Shown here: in pieces, positions 38,318-47,347 of the stretch
Layout: every line of letters begins with the position of its first letter
Numbering within the stretch: position 1 is the stretch's first letter
Assembly (NCBI GenBank): GCA_036703985.1
Contig: DATNQN010000010.1
Location: 100,799-164,798 of the forward strand
DNA: 64,000 nt
From: Leptolyngbyaceae cyanobacterium
Lineage (GTDB): Bacteria > Cyanobacteriota > Cyanobacteriia > Cyanobacteriales > Aerosakkonemataceae
Direction of reading: 5' to 3'
Made by a program: the position numbers and the translations under genes
Notes under the pieces: model-generated
The model's input: only the letters and a program-made list of their open reading frames with translations
Databases searched by the model: none
What the model was told of the DNA's origin: nothing

Positions 38318-39268
38318 TCAACTAATTGGTTTAGCTGCAAAGAAAGTTTCAAAGATATTATTGCCAACTCCATTGATATGTTGCAATAATTGATCGAGAA
38401 ATTCGTGCAGCCCGGTTTGGATCACTTCTTCAATGGTTAAATAGTCCAATTCCGCACGCAAACGACCTAAAGCACGTTCGGCGGGGTTACTCCAAGTTCC
38501 GGCGGGAGTTCCGGTGATTTGATGAAGCGATCGCTCTGCTTGCATGGTACAAAATCTGATCGATCGTGGAAACTCCCGGTCTAAAATCAGGAACTCTGCA
38601 ATACCAGTAGGACTGATCCGATGTTGCCATTTGCGATACATTTCGTAAGCACTAGCCGATCGCAATAAAGACATCCACTGCAATTCATCCAAAGTGCTAC
38701 CCACATCTTTGACTGAAGGCAGAAGCAAGAAATATTTTACATCTAAAATCCGGGCAGTTTTATCTGCTCTTTCCAAATATCTACCAATTTGACCAAAATG
38801 CCATCCTTCATTATGAGTCATGGTAGCATCCATCACTCCTGCAAATAGATGGCTAGCCATTTTAACTTCACTAAAAAAGTCTTGCGGTTCAAACGGAATT
38901 TGTCCGTCCGCCGCATCTTTTACCATGAAATAAAAAGAGTTGATCTGTTCCCACATTTCTGAAGAAATCACTTCTCGGATCGATCGAGCATTTTCTCTCG
39001 CTATTCGCAAACAAGACAAAATAGAATTTGAATACTCGCTATCAAAAGTGAGAAATTGAATCACGTTTTCGGCAGTAGCGTTTCCGCAACGTTCTTGAAA
39101 TAATGACAAATCTCCTGTGGTTACAACCAAAGGTTGCCATTGTTGAACCACCCCAGGCGGAGTATCCAAAATTAAATTCAAGTTGGTATTAATAAATCGG
39201 GCAATATTTTCCGCCCTTTCTACATACCGATTTAACCAGTAAATTGAATTAGCAACGCGACTTAACAT
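38318..39268 (-). CDS. Alpha-E domain protein (Anbu cluster)
   Basis: 316 residues from ATG 39268. The opening MLSRVANSIYWLNRYVERAENIARFI is the alpha-E hallmark. It is all-helical, with conserved pairs such as ERADKTARILDVKY and REFPRSIRFC. In known clusters alpha-E accompanies a circularly permuted ATP-grasp enzyme and a transglutaminase. Its biochemical role is unresolved, and it may work with the ATP-grasp in peptide-bond formation. The stop is followed by the transglutaminase after 78 bases. Confidence 0.92.
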   Translation of the reverse strand: MLSRVANSIYWLNRYVERAENIARFINTNLNLILDTPPGVVQQWQPLVVTTGDLSLFQERCGNATAENVIQFLTFDSEYSNSILSCLRIARENARSIREVISSEMWEQINSFYFMVKDAADGQIPFEPQDFFSEVKMASHLFAGVMDATMTHNEGWHFGQIGRYLERADKTARILDVKYFLLLPSVKDVGSTLDELQWMSLLRSASAYEMYRKWQHRISPTGIAEFLILDREFPRSIRFCTMQAERSLHQITGTPAGTWSNPAERALGRLRAELDYLTIEEVIQTGLHEFLDQLLQHINGVGNNIFETFFAAKPIS

Positions 39269-39318
39269 GATGTAGGAAATAAGGATATATCGAAAACAAA
39301 TGACCAATGACCAATTGA

Positions 39319-40752
39319 CTAATTAGCAAGTACCCAAGTATCTTTACTACCGCCACCCTGAGAAGAATTAACTACTAAAGAACCGCGTTTCAAAGCAACG
39401 CGAGTTAAACCACCGGGATGTACGTAAATATCTTTCCCATACAGAATGTAAGGTCGAAGATCCACATGACAACCTTCAAAATTACTATCAACTATTGTGG
39501 GAACTCGCGATAAACAAATTGTAGGTTGAGCGATATAATTACGAGGATTTGCTTGGATGCGTTTGGCAAATTCGGCGCGTTCTTCCGCTGTGGAACAAGT
39601 ACCTACTAACATTCCATAACCACCAGATTCATTAGCAGCTTTTACTACTAATTTTTCTAAATTTTCCAGTACGTAATTTCGGTCTTTGTCATTCCAACAT
39701 AAATAAGTAGGAACGTTTTGTAAAATAGGTTCTTCTCCCAAGTAATAGCGAATCATTTCGGGAACGTAAGCATAGATCACTTTATCATCTGCAACTCCCG
39801 TTCCCAGTGCATTTGCGATCGCAACTCTACCCGCCCGATAAACATTCGTTAAACCCGGTATTCCTAACATGGAATCCCGGCGAAAAACTAGGGGATCGAT
39901 GAAGTCATCGTCAATGCGGCGATACACCACATCTACTCGTTTCAATCCTTTAGTAGTTCGCATTTGCAAATAGCCATCGACTACTACCAAATCTTTCCCT
40001 TCCACCAATTCCACTCCCATTTGTTGAGCCAAAAAAGAATGTTCAAAATAAGCGGAATTGTAAATACCTGGGGTGAGAACTACTACCGTCGGATCTGATA
40101 AATTGTTAGGCGTTAAATTTAGCAAACTTTCTAACAAATGACTGGGATAATCATCAACTGGTCGAATTGCCATTGTCTCGAACAGTTTCGAGAAAGAAGA
40201 TTTCATCACCCGGCGATTTTCCAAAACGTAAGAAATTCCCGAAGGACAGCGCAGGTTATCTTCTAAAACATACCACTGCCCGTCTTTATCGCGCACTAAA
40301 TCGGTGCCGGTAATGTGACACCAAATTCCTCCCGGTGGTTTTAAACCAACGCAAGGTTGGAGGAAACCTTTGGCTGAATTAATTAAATCTAAAGGGATAA
40401 CGCCATCTTTAACGATTTTTTGGGCGTCGTAGATATCTGCTATAAAACAGTTCAAACTATAGATGCGCTGCTTTAGTCCTGCTTCTAAGGTAGCCCATTC
40501 TGGAGCAGAAACAATGCGAGGAATTACATCAAAAGGAAAGATCCTTTCCGTACCTCGATTATCACCATATACATTAAAAGTAGCTCCTAATTTGAACAGT
40601 GCTTTCTGCGCTACTTGCTGTCGTTGCTGGAGTTCTTCTGGTGGTAGAGAATTAATTCTTTCAATTAACGGGGTAGCTTGTGGCCGAGGTTGGCCTTTTC
40701 CCATAAATAGTTCATCATAATAATCTCCCGGATCGTAGTTATCTAGTCGCAT
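39319..40752 (-). CDS. Circularly permuted ATP-grasp type 2 protein (Anbu cluster)
   Basis: 477 residues. The N-terminal MRLDNYDPGDYYDELFMGKGQPR is typical of the family. Later come HITGTDLVRDKDGQWYVLEDNLRCPSGISYVLENRR and the C-terminal VVKAANESGGYGMLVG, which carry the ATP-grasp metal and nucleotide residues in permuted order. ATP-grasp enzymes form acyl-phosphate intermediates and ligate amines. It is the first gene of the minus-strand trio, 50 bases before alpha-E. Confidence 0.93.
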   Translation of the reverse strand: MRLDNYDPGDYYDELFMGKGQPRPQATPLIERINSLPPEELQQRQQVAQKALFKLGATFNVYGDNRGTERIFPFDVIPRIVSAPEWATLEAGLKQRIYSLNCFIADIYDAQKIVKDGVIPLDLINSAKGFLQPCVGLKPPGGIWCHITGTDLVRDKDGQWYVLEDNLRCPSGISYVLENRRVMKSSFSKLFETMAIRPVDDYPSHLLESLLNLTPNNLSDPTVVVLTPGIYNSAYFEHSFLAQQMGVELVEGKDLVVVDGYLQMRTTKGLKRVDVVYRRIDDDFIDPLVFRRDSMLGIPGLTNVYRAGRVAIANALGTGVADDKVIYAYVPEMIRYYLGEEPILQNVPTYLCWNDKDRNYVLENLEKLVVKAANESGGYGMLVGTCSTAEERAEFAKRIQANPRNYIAQPTICLSRVPTIVDSNFEGCHVDLRPYILYGKDIYVHPGGLTRVALKRGSLVVNSSQGGGSKDTWVLAN

Positions 40753-41269
40753 ATGCTTAGTTGTCAGTCAATCGATTTTAAATTTTAGATTGACCCCTGC
40801 TTTATGGGCGGGGTTTAACCCAATGGTTAATGTTGAATTGTCAACATTCAGTAGTTTTTAAGCATTTTTTAATCATCAATCATTGATAATTAGTGACAAT
40901 TTCAGCCTCAAGTCTGATGCGTCAAATATAAATAATATGATTTAAGGAGAAACGTATTTTCTTTACGTAACAATTCGTGATTATTACCGTAGAGGGATTT
41001 TTCGCTAATAGAAAACGGGGTTTTCTTTGAGGAAAACTGCAAGTTATGTGTAAAGTAAGAAGTATCTGTTCGCTTTACCTAGTTGTTGACTTTTAGATCG
41101 CTTCAAGAAAGTTGAAGTGCTGGCTAATTTTTGGATGTCTCTTTATATACATTACATCGGCTATATCAGTGACATCCGTTACGTCGGTTACAGAAATTTT
41201 AGCCATTTTTTGCTGGGCAACCTTAACTATTAAACTGAATCGAAAATTCGATCGCACTTAACGGCACCA
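40753..41269. other. Intergenic region between divergent genes
   Basis: Holds the divergent promoters of the ATP-grasp cluster and the PlsY fusion gene. A direct repeat of CGGTTAC/ATCGGCTA-like units occurs around 41155-41190. I see no gene and no clear RNA structure. Confidence 0.4.
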
Positions 41270-44212
41270 ATGACAATCACGCAAGTTTGGGGAGTTCTGA
41301 CAATTTTGGTAGTTTGTCCTCTGCTGGGAGGACTACCCCTGATTGCTTGGATTACTTACGCCCTCACCAGGCGTAACTTACGAGAAATCGGCACTGGTAA
41401 TATTGGGGTGCAAGCTGCTTTTTACCACGGCGGAACCTTAGCGGGTATCCTAGCTGTATTATCGGAAGCAGGCAAAGGGATTGCGGCGGTGATGTTAGCC
41501 CGTGCTTTCTTTCCACCCGGTTCAGAGTGGGAGTTAATTGCTCTAATTGGTATAGTGATGGGGCGCTACTGCGTGGGTAAAGGCGCGGGGACAACCAATG
41601 TAGTGTGGGGTTTTGTTGTCCATGATGTGCGGGTAGCAGGATTGGTATTTTTGATCGGAGGAATCAGTTTTACCATTCTGCGAGAGAGACAAGCCGGACG
41701 AATCGCAGTTTTAATCTTATTTCCGGCGATTTTGGCGTTATTGCATCCCAACGAATATCCGCGTATATTTGCTGCCATTGCGCTGGCGTTACTCATCGGT
41801 TGGATTTATCACAGAATACCCGATGATTTAGACCTTCCCCCACAAGAAGGACAGCGCACTTCACAAAAAATGTTTCGCTTTTTTAGAGGCGACAAAGCAA
41901 TGATTTCCCTAAATCAACAATTGGATGCAACGAAAGTAGGACAAAAAGCCGCTACCTTATCTCAACTCAAGCGCTGGGGTTACTCAGTCCCAGATGGATG
42001 GGTGCTATTACCGGGAGATGACGCCGCACCATTGATCGAATCTCTGTCAGCTTCTCAGCAACAACCTTTAGTAGTTCGTTCTTCTGCTATTGGGGAAGAT
42101 TCCGAATCCGCTTCTGCTGCTGGACAATACGAAACTATCTTAAACGTCACAAATCGAGAAGCTTTGCAACAAGCAATCCTCCGATGTCAAGCTTCTTACC
42201 ATCAACCTAACGCCATTGAATATCGCCAACAGCGCTATCTTCCAGAATCAGCAATGGCGGTTTTGATTCAAAAACAAGTATTTGGCGCATTTTCCGGCGT
42301 TGCTTTCAGTCGTGATCCAATGGTGGGACATGGGGACGCCGTAGTGATTGAAGCTTTACCCGGTGCAGCTTCTCAAATCGTTTCCGGAAAAGTAACGCCG
42401 GAACAATATCGAGTTTTGTTAACAGCAGAAAATTCCCCCCACCCCCCCATCACCATAGAAGGCGAAGGCGACGTACCCCAAGCGCTAATTCGAGAAGTAG
42501 CAATTTTGGCGCGAGAATTGGAAGCACGATATCACGGTATACCGCAGGATATCGAGTGGAGTTATGATGGGCAAACTTTGTGGGTTTTGCAATCGCGCCC
42601 CATTACTACTTTATGGCCGATTTGGACGCGCAAGATTGCCGCAGAAGTAATTCCGGGATTAATTCGCCCTTTAACTTGGTCGATTAATCGTCCTCTCACT
42701 TGTGGAGTTTGGGGAGAACTTTTTACTTTAGTTTTAGGGAAAAGAGCAGAGGGATTAGATTTTAATGAAACGGCAACTCTGCACTATTCTCGCGCTTATT
42801 TTAATGCTTCTTTGTTGGGGCAAATTTTCCGCCGCATGGGTTTACCGCCGGAAAGTTTAGAGTTTTTAACTAGAGGCGCTAAATTTAGCAAACCAGCTTT
42901 TCGTTCCACTTTGCAAAATGTACCGGGTTTGCTGCGTTTATGGCGTCGTGAATTGCGCTTAGAAAAAGATTTTAATCGAGATTATCGACGATTTTTCGCA
43001 TCAGGTTTAGCTGAATTATCCAGTCATCCAGTTCGTAGTGAGGACTTCAGTCCTCTCATTTCTCCAGAAGCACTGAAATCTTTACTACCAATCTTAGAAA
43101 GAATTGAATTTATCCTTAATTTGATTAAGCGTGCAACATATTACAGTATTTTAGCACCCCTGAGTTTGGCACTGAGACAAGCAATATTTAAAGTAGAACA
43201 TCAAGAACTAGATACTGGTAAAAGCCCGGAAGTTTCCAGTTTACGAAGTATTCAGGAACTCGCTGACGCTGCTCGCTTTTTGTTACCGCAACCAAAGCAA
43301 ATTAATCCTTTAGATACGGGAGATTTTGCGCCAGACATATTTGTGATTTTAGCAGAAAGTACGGATGGACAATCAATATTAGAACAGTTTAATGAATTTT
43401 TGCATAAATATGGTTATTTGAGTGATGTAGCTACAGATATTGCCGTACCAACTTGGCAAGAAGATCCGAGTTCGGTACGAGAATTGTTTGCTCAGTTTGT
43501 GGTGAATTTACCTCCTAAATATATGCCACCTGCCAATCCCAGCATGAAAGCGCGTTTGGTGCAATCTCGATTAGATTTAAAAGGTAAGGTGACGGAAGTT
43601 TATAGCAAGTTGTTGGCAGAGTTGCGCTGGACTTTTGTTGCGTTGGAAAAAATCTGGTTAGAGTCGGGAATATTGAGGGAAGAAGGAGATATCTTTTTTC
43701 TGGAATTTTGGGAAATTGAGAGGGTGATTTTGGAGGGAGATACGGGGTTGGTGAATCGGTTTGGGGAGATAATACAGGAAAGGCGATCGCAATTCGCACA
43801 ACACCACGAATTACCCTCTGTTCCACCCGTTGTTTATGGTAACAATTTCTCGGTTGCTTCCCTCACTGGTACACAAGAATCTATAGAAGGTGCCAGAGTT
43901 CTCCAAGGAATTGGCGCAAGTTCCGGACAAGCAGAAGGACGAGTAAAAGTCCTGCAAAATTTACAAAATGTTGGAGAAATTCATCGAGATACTATATTAG
44001 TTGTACCTTATACAGATTCTGGTTGGGCTGCATTGTTAGCTCGTGCGGGTGGGATAATTTCTGAAGTGGGGGGAAGGTTATCTCATGGTGCAATTGTAGC
44101 GAGGGAATATGGTATTCCGGCAGTGATGGATATTCACGATGCAACTCGTTTGTTGCGCGATGGAATGTGGGTAAAAATTGATGGAGGTAGGGGAATTGTG
44201 GAGATTATTTGA
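41270..44212 (+). CDS. PlsY-like membrane domain fused to PEP-synthase-type domains
   Basis: 980 residues. The N-terminal 190 residues are a membrane domain like glycerol-3-phosphate acyltransferase PlsY (REIGTGNIGVQAAFYHGG, SEAGKGIAAV, VGKGAGTTNVVWG). After a loop comes a PEP/pyruvate-binding ATP-grasp part (about 215-445: LNQQLDATKVGQKAATLSQLKRWGYSVPDGW, VVRSSAIGEDSESASAAGQYET, IEWSYDGQTLWVLQSRPI). The C-terminal 90 residues are the swivelling phospho-His domain (GGRLSHGAIVAREYGIPAV, with the transferable His). PlsY normally uses acyl-phosphate, so a link to PEP chemistry is an inference. Similar fusions exist in other cyanobacteria as I recall. Confidence 0.85.
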   Translation: MTITQVWGVLTILVVCPLLGGLPLIAWITYALTRRNLREIGTGNIGVQAAFYHGGTLAGILAVLSEAGKGIAAVMLARAFFPPGSEWELIALIGIVMGRYCVGKGAGTTNVVWGFVVHDVRVAGLVFLIGGISFTILRERQAGRIAVLILFPAILALLHPNEYPRIFAAIALALLIGWIYHRIPDDLDLPPQEGQRTSQKMFRFFRGDKAMISLNQQLDATKVGQKAATLSQLKRWGYSVPDGWVLLPGDDAAPLIESLSASQQQPLVVRSSAIGEDSESASAAGQYETILNVTNREALQQAILRCQASYHQPNAIEYRQQRYLPESAMAVLIQKQVFGAFSGVAFSRDPMVGHGDAVVIEALPGAASQIVSGKVTPEQYRVLLTAENSPHPPITIEGEGDVPQALIREVAILARELEARYHGIPQDIEWSYDGQTLWVLQSRPITTLWPIWTRKIAAEVIPGLIRPLTWSINRPLTCGVWGELFTLVLGKRAEGLDFNETATLHYSRAYFNASLLGQIFRRMGLPPESLEFLTRGAKFSKPAFRSTLQNVPGLLRLWRRELRLEKDFNRDYRRFFASGLAELSSHPVRSEDFSPLISPEALKSLLPILERIEFILNLIKRATYYSILAPLSLALRQAIFKVEHQELDTGKSPEVSSLRSIQELADAARFLLPQPKQINPLDTGDFAPDIFVILAESTDGQSILEQFNEFLHKYGYLSDVATDIAVPTWQEDPSSVRELFAQFVVNLPPKYMPPANPSMKARLVQSRLDLKGKVTEVYSKLLAELRWTFVALEKIWLESGILREEGDIFFLEFWEIERVILEGDTGLVNRFGEIIQERRSQFAQHHELPSVPPVVYGNNFSVASLTGTQESIEGARVLQGIGASSGQAEGRVKVLQNLQNVGEIHRDTILVVPYTDSGWAALLARAGGIISEVGGRLSHGAIVAREYGIPAVMDIHDATRLLRDGMWVKIDGGRGIVEII
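43030..43055. repeat. Interspersed repeat copy inside a coding sequence
   Basis: This 26-base unit matches 20665-20690 at 25 of 26 bases and lies in frame inside the PlsY fusion gene. There it encodes VRSEDFSPL in the linker near residue 590. It looks like insertion of an intergenic-type repeat into an open frame without breaking it. Confidence 0.7.
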
Positions 44213-44281
44213 TGTAATTTTAATTTGGCAATTCCACATTTATAAGGCTATAATTTAACAAATAAATCAACAAAAAAAGCA

Positions 44282-44662
44282 ATGGCTGAATTAACGATTA
44301 AAATTTCTGATGAACTTGCTAAACGCCTAGAACCTCTGCAAGATAAATTACCAGAATTGCTTTTGCAATTGGTAGAAAATTCAGGAATTTATCGATTGCC
44401 CAAGTCAGAAGAAAACGAAAATATTACAGATGTTATTCCAGTTTATCAAGAAGTTATTAATTTTTTAACCAAAAGTCCAACTCCAGAGGATATAGTTGGG
44501 TTTAAAGTTTCACCCGAAGCGCAAACACGCCTGCAAAGTTTGCTGTCAAAAAATCGAGAAGCAACCCTAACTCCAGCAGAGATCGCAGAATTGGATGTGT
44601 ACGAACAACTTGAACATTTGATGATTTTAATAAAAGCACAAGCTTATTCTGCTATTAATTAA
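44282..44662 (+). CDS. Small hypothetical protein, antitoxin-like
   Basis: 126 residues, starting MAELTIKISDELAKRLEPLQDKLPELLLQL. The N-terminal strand-helix is similar in style to antitoxin-type DNA-binding segments, while the rest is helical and acidic with a conserved-looking SPEAQTRLQSLLSKNREATLTPAEIAELD. Such proteins occur before HNH or PIN genes in cyanobacteria, but no such partner follows here. Function unknown. Confidence 0.6.
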   Translation: MAELTIKISDELAKRLEPLQDKLPELLLQLVENSGIYRLPKSEENENITDVIPVYQEVINFLTKSPTPEDIVGFKVSPEAQTRLQSLLSKNREATLTPAEIAELDVYEQLEHLMILIKAQAYSAIN

Positions 44663-44669
44663 ATGAAGG

Positions 44670-44909
44670 TTAGTTATCCCATGAATCCCTTTCCTCTTGC
44701 AGCTTTTTATCGATATCTTCAGAACTTTTGAACAGGCGTTTACTGCGGATTTCCTCGATAGTTTCCAGTACAGAATCCCGTTGTGAAGCTGTTTTTTCTG
44801 GCAAAATGACAAATACATCAACCTCGTCGCCTACAGCAGCTTCGGGAATTTGAATTTCGATCTTATTTCCCGGTAAAATTTTTGTTTTTATGTGTAAGGC
44901 TTGTTGCAT
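44670..44909 (-). CDS. Small hypothetical protein, VapB-like antitoxin layout
   Basis: 79 residues from ATG 44909 (a GTG precedes it in frame). MQQALHIKTKILPGNKIEIQIPEAAVGDEVDVFVIL is an AbrB-like swapped-hairpin type strand pattern, followed by a helical tail (IEEIRSKRLFKSSEDIDKKLQEERDSW). That is the layout of small antitoxins partnered with PIN-domain toxins. No toxin gene is present beside it, so it may be a solitary antitoxin. Confidence 0.6.
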   Translation of the reverse strand: MQQALHIKTKILPGNKIEIQIPEAAVGDEVDVFVILPEKTASQRDSVLETIEEIRSKRLFKSSEDIDKKLQEERDSWDN

Positions 44910-45044
44910 CACATTTGAGTCTATATTCTAATCTTAAGAAAGTATAATATACTACGCATACACTTAATCTAATTTATAAATGGACATAACTAGGGATTTG
45001 AATAAAAATTAACATGGTTATGCTCTTAATTGTTACTTAGAAGT

Positions 45045-47238
45045 CTTTCAATCCCTTTGATTATTGTCACGCTGACCTGCTGCGGTTACTTGCGGACTTC
45101 TATTTCTTTCAATCCCTTGGTAGGTATTGGGATTATTGTCACGTGCAAGATTGCAGTGTCTTTTGTCTGTTTGTCTCTTTCAATCCCTTGGTAGGTATTG
45201 GGATTATTGTCACGAGTAAACGGAAGATTTGGAGTAAAGAAATGATCTTTCAATCCCTTGGTAGGTATTGGGATTATTGTCACCAAAAAAGTTTGGGCAA
45301 TTATTAACACTTCTTTTTTCTTTCAATCCCTTGGTAGGTATTGGGATTATTGTCACAATTACAGCCCCAGATAATCCTCCGCAAGCGATCTCTTTCAATC
45401 CCTTGGTAGGTATTGGGATTATTGTCACGTAATAATCAGGATTTCGGAAATCAATGTCCGCAACTTTCAATCCCTTGGTAGGTATTGGGATTATTGTCAC
45501 ATGGCCTAATAATCCTATATTTTTACATGAACTCTTTCAATCCCTTGGTAGGTATTGGGATTATTGTCACGCGATCGGAGAACAGTTCGACACCTATCTT
45601 TACCTTTCAATCCCTTGGTAGGTATTGGGATTATTGTCACCTAACTTTTTGGTGGCAGTTCTGATTTGGATTTCTCTTTCAATCCCTTGGTAGGTATTGG
45701 GATTATTGTCACTTCTATTTGTAGGGGTGTCTGGTAATCCTAAATAGTCTTTCAATCCCTTGGTAGGTATTGGGATTATTGTCACATGGTTATAGTTTTA
45801 GTTTACACCTAATATTACTATCTTTCAATCCCTTGGTAGGTATTGGGATTATTGTCACCCCCCGTAGCACCTACAATTGATTGGGTGAACAAACTCTTTC
45901 AATCCCTTGGTAGGTATTGGGATTATTGTCACGCGGGTAAAGAGAGAAATCACCGAATATCACTACCTTTCAATCCCTTGGTAGGTATTGGGATTATTGT
46001 CACCGCCAAAATTCACCGCTTTCGTTGGGTGCGCGAGCTTTCAATCCCTTGGTAGGTATTGGGATTATTGTCACCGGGGTTCGAGGGGGGCGGGTGCTTC
46101 TTTTCCGGTCTTTCAATCCCTTGGTAGGTATTGGGATTATTGTCACTTTTGATTGTCCGCATACTGTTGAGCTTGCCAAATCTTTCAATCCCTTGGTAGG
46201 TATTGGGATTATTGTCACGGGCTTTCTTGATACCCTTTGGAAATTTTTTACTCTTTCAATCCCTTGGTAGGTATTGGGATTATTGTCACATTTCTCACTC
46301 CCACCGATGCCCCTCTACTCCGCACTTTCAATCCCTTGGTAGGTATTGGGATTATTGTCACTTTAATCGTCTCAGCCAAGACCAGTATTTGAGCTTCTTT
46401 CAATCCCTTGGTAGGTATTGGGATTATTGTCACATTTGGTTACGCAAGCTCAATGGAAAGTCGTTTCACTTTCAATCCCTTGGTAGGTATTGGGATTATT
46501 GTCACCCTATGCTTTGCACACCGTAAATTTTCGCATTATTCTTTCCCTTTCAATCCCTTGGTAGGTATTGGGATTATTGTCACTCGGTAGTATCTACAAA
46601 GTTTGGAGAAAAGAAAAGTTTCTACTTTCAATCCCTTGGTAGGTATTGGGATTATTGTCACGTCAGGGTGACGATCGGGAACTTGTAGCGCCCTTTCTTT
46701 CAATCCCTTGGTAGGTATTGGGATTATTGTCACATATTTCAGCAAGGCTTCCAGGTTGACGTTTTTTCTTTCAATCCCTTGGTAGGTATTGGGATTATTG
46801 TCACAATTGACCTAATCCGAAAGTGAAAATAGCGGTTACCTTTCAATCCCTTGGTAGGTATTGGGATTATTGTCACACAATTACTTCTAGGCTGGTAAGG
46901 GTGGTAGATAACTTTCAATCCCTTGGTAGGTATTGGGATTATTGTCACTTCATGTCTACTTCTGTTCCCCAAGATTCTAAGTAATCCTTTCAATCCCTTG
47001 GTAGGTATTGGGATTATTGTCACTTTTGTGACTGCCTTTTGATATCTGTAAAAGCCGTCTTTCAATCCCTTGGTAGGTATTGGGATTATTGTCACTAATA
47101 CCCCATTTAGTTATCTCTTTTTGAAATGGGCTTTCAATCCCTTGGTAGGTATTGGGATTATTGTCACATAAGACGTTTCGCAACTAGCATCCCCTTCAAA
47201 ACTTTCAATCCCTTGGTAGGTATTGGGATTATTGTCAC
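45045..47238 (-). CRISPR. CRISPR array 1, 30 full 37-nt repeats plus a degenerate terminal one
   Basis: The repeat read on the minus strand starts GTGACAATAATCCC, has the middle AATACCTACCAA, and ends GGGATTGAAAG. Thirty exact copies lie between 45106 and 47238 with unique spacers of about 33-42 bases. A 26-base degenerate copy (45045-45070, missing 11 internal bases) marks the trailer end, so the leader is on the right and the array is transcribed on the minus strand. AATCCC/GGGATT can form a stem with a 12-base loop. The final G instead of C resembles repeats used by Cas12k-type systems. It lies 110 bases after a TnpB-like gene. Confidence 0.98.
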
Positions 47239-47347
47239 TATACCGTACAGAGAACTTACTGTATATAGTTTTCGAGGTTCGTTTGCGAGCGAGTAGTCAA
47301 AATTTTTATTTCCTAATTGTAGCATAATCCTCAAAACGCTGAAACCC
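47239..47347 (-). promoter_or_regulatory. Leader and promoter of CRISPR array 1
   Basis: AT-rich region between the effector stop and the first repeat. On the minus strand TACAAT (47321-47316) is a good -10 box; a -35 is not clear. Transcription would start near 47309, about 70 bases before the first repeat. The leader directly abuts the effector stop codon. Confidence 0.55.

Noticed and set aside
45086..47183. Open frames made of repeated TIIPIPTKGLK or FNPLVGIGIIVT units
   Set aside because: These are translations of the CRISPR repeat, with the same 11-12 residues recurring every 24 codons; they are not genes.
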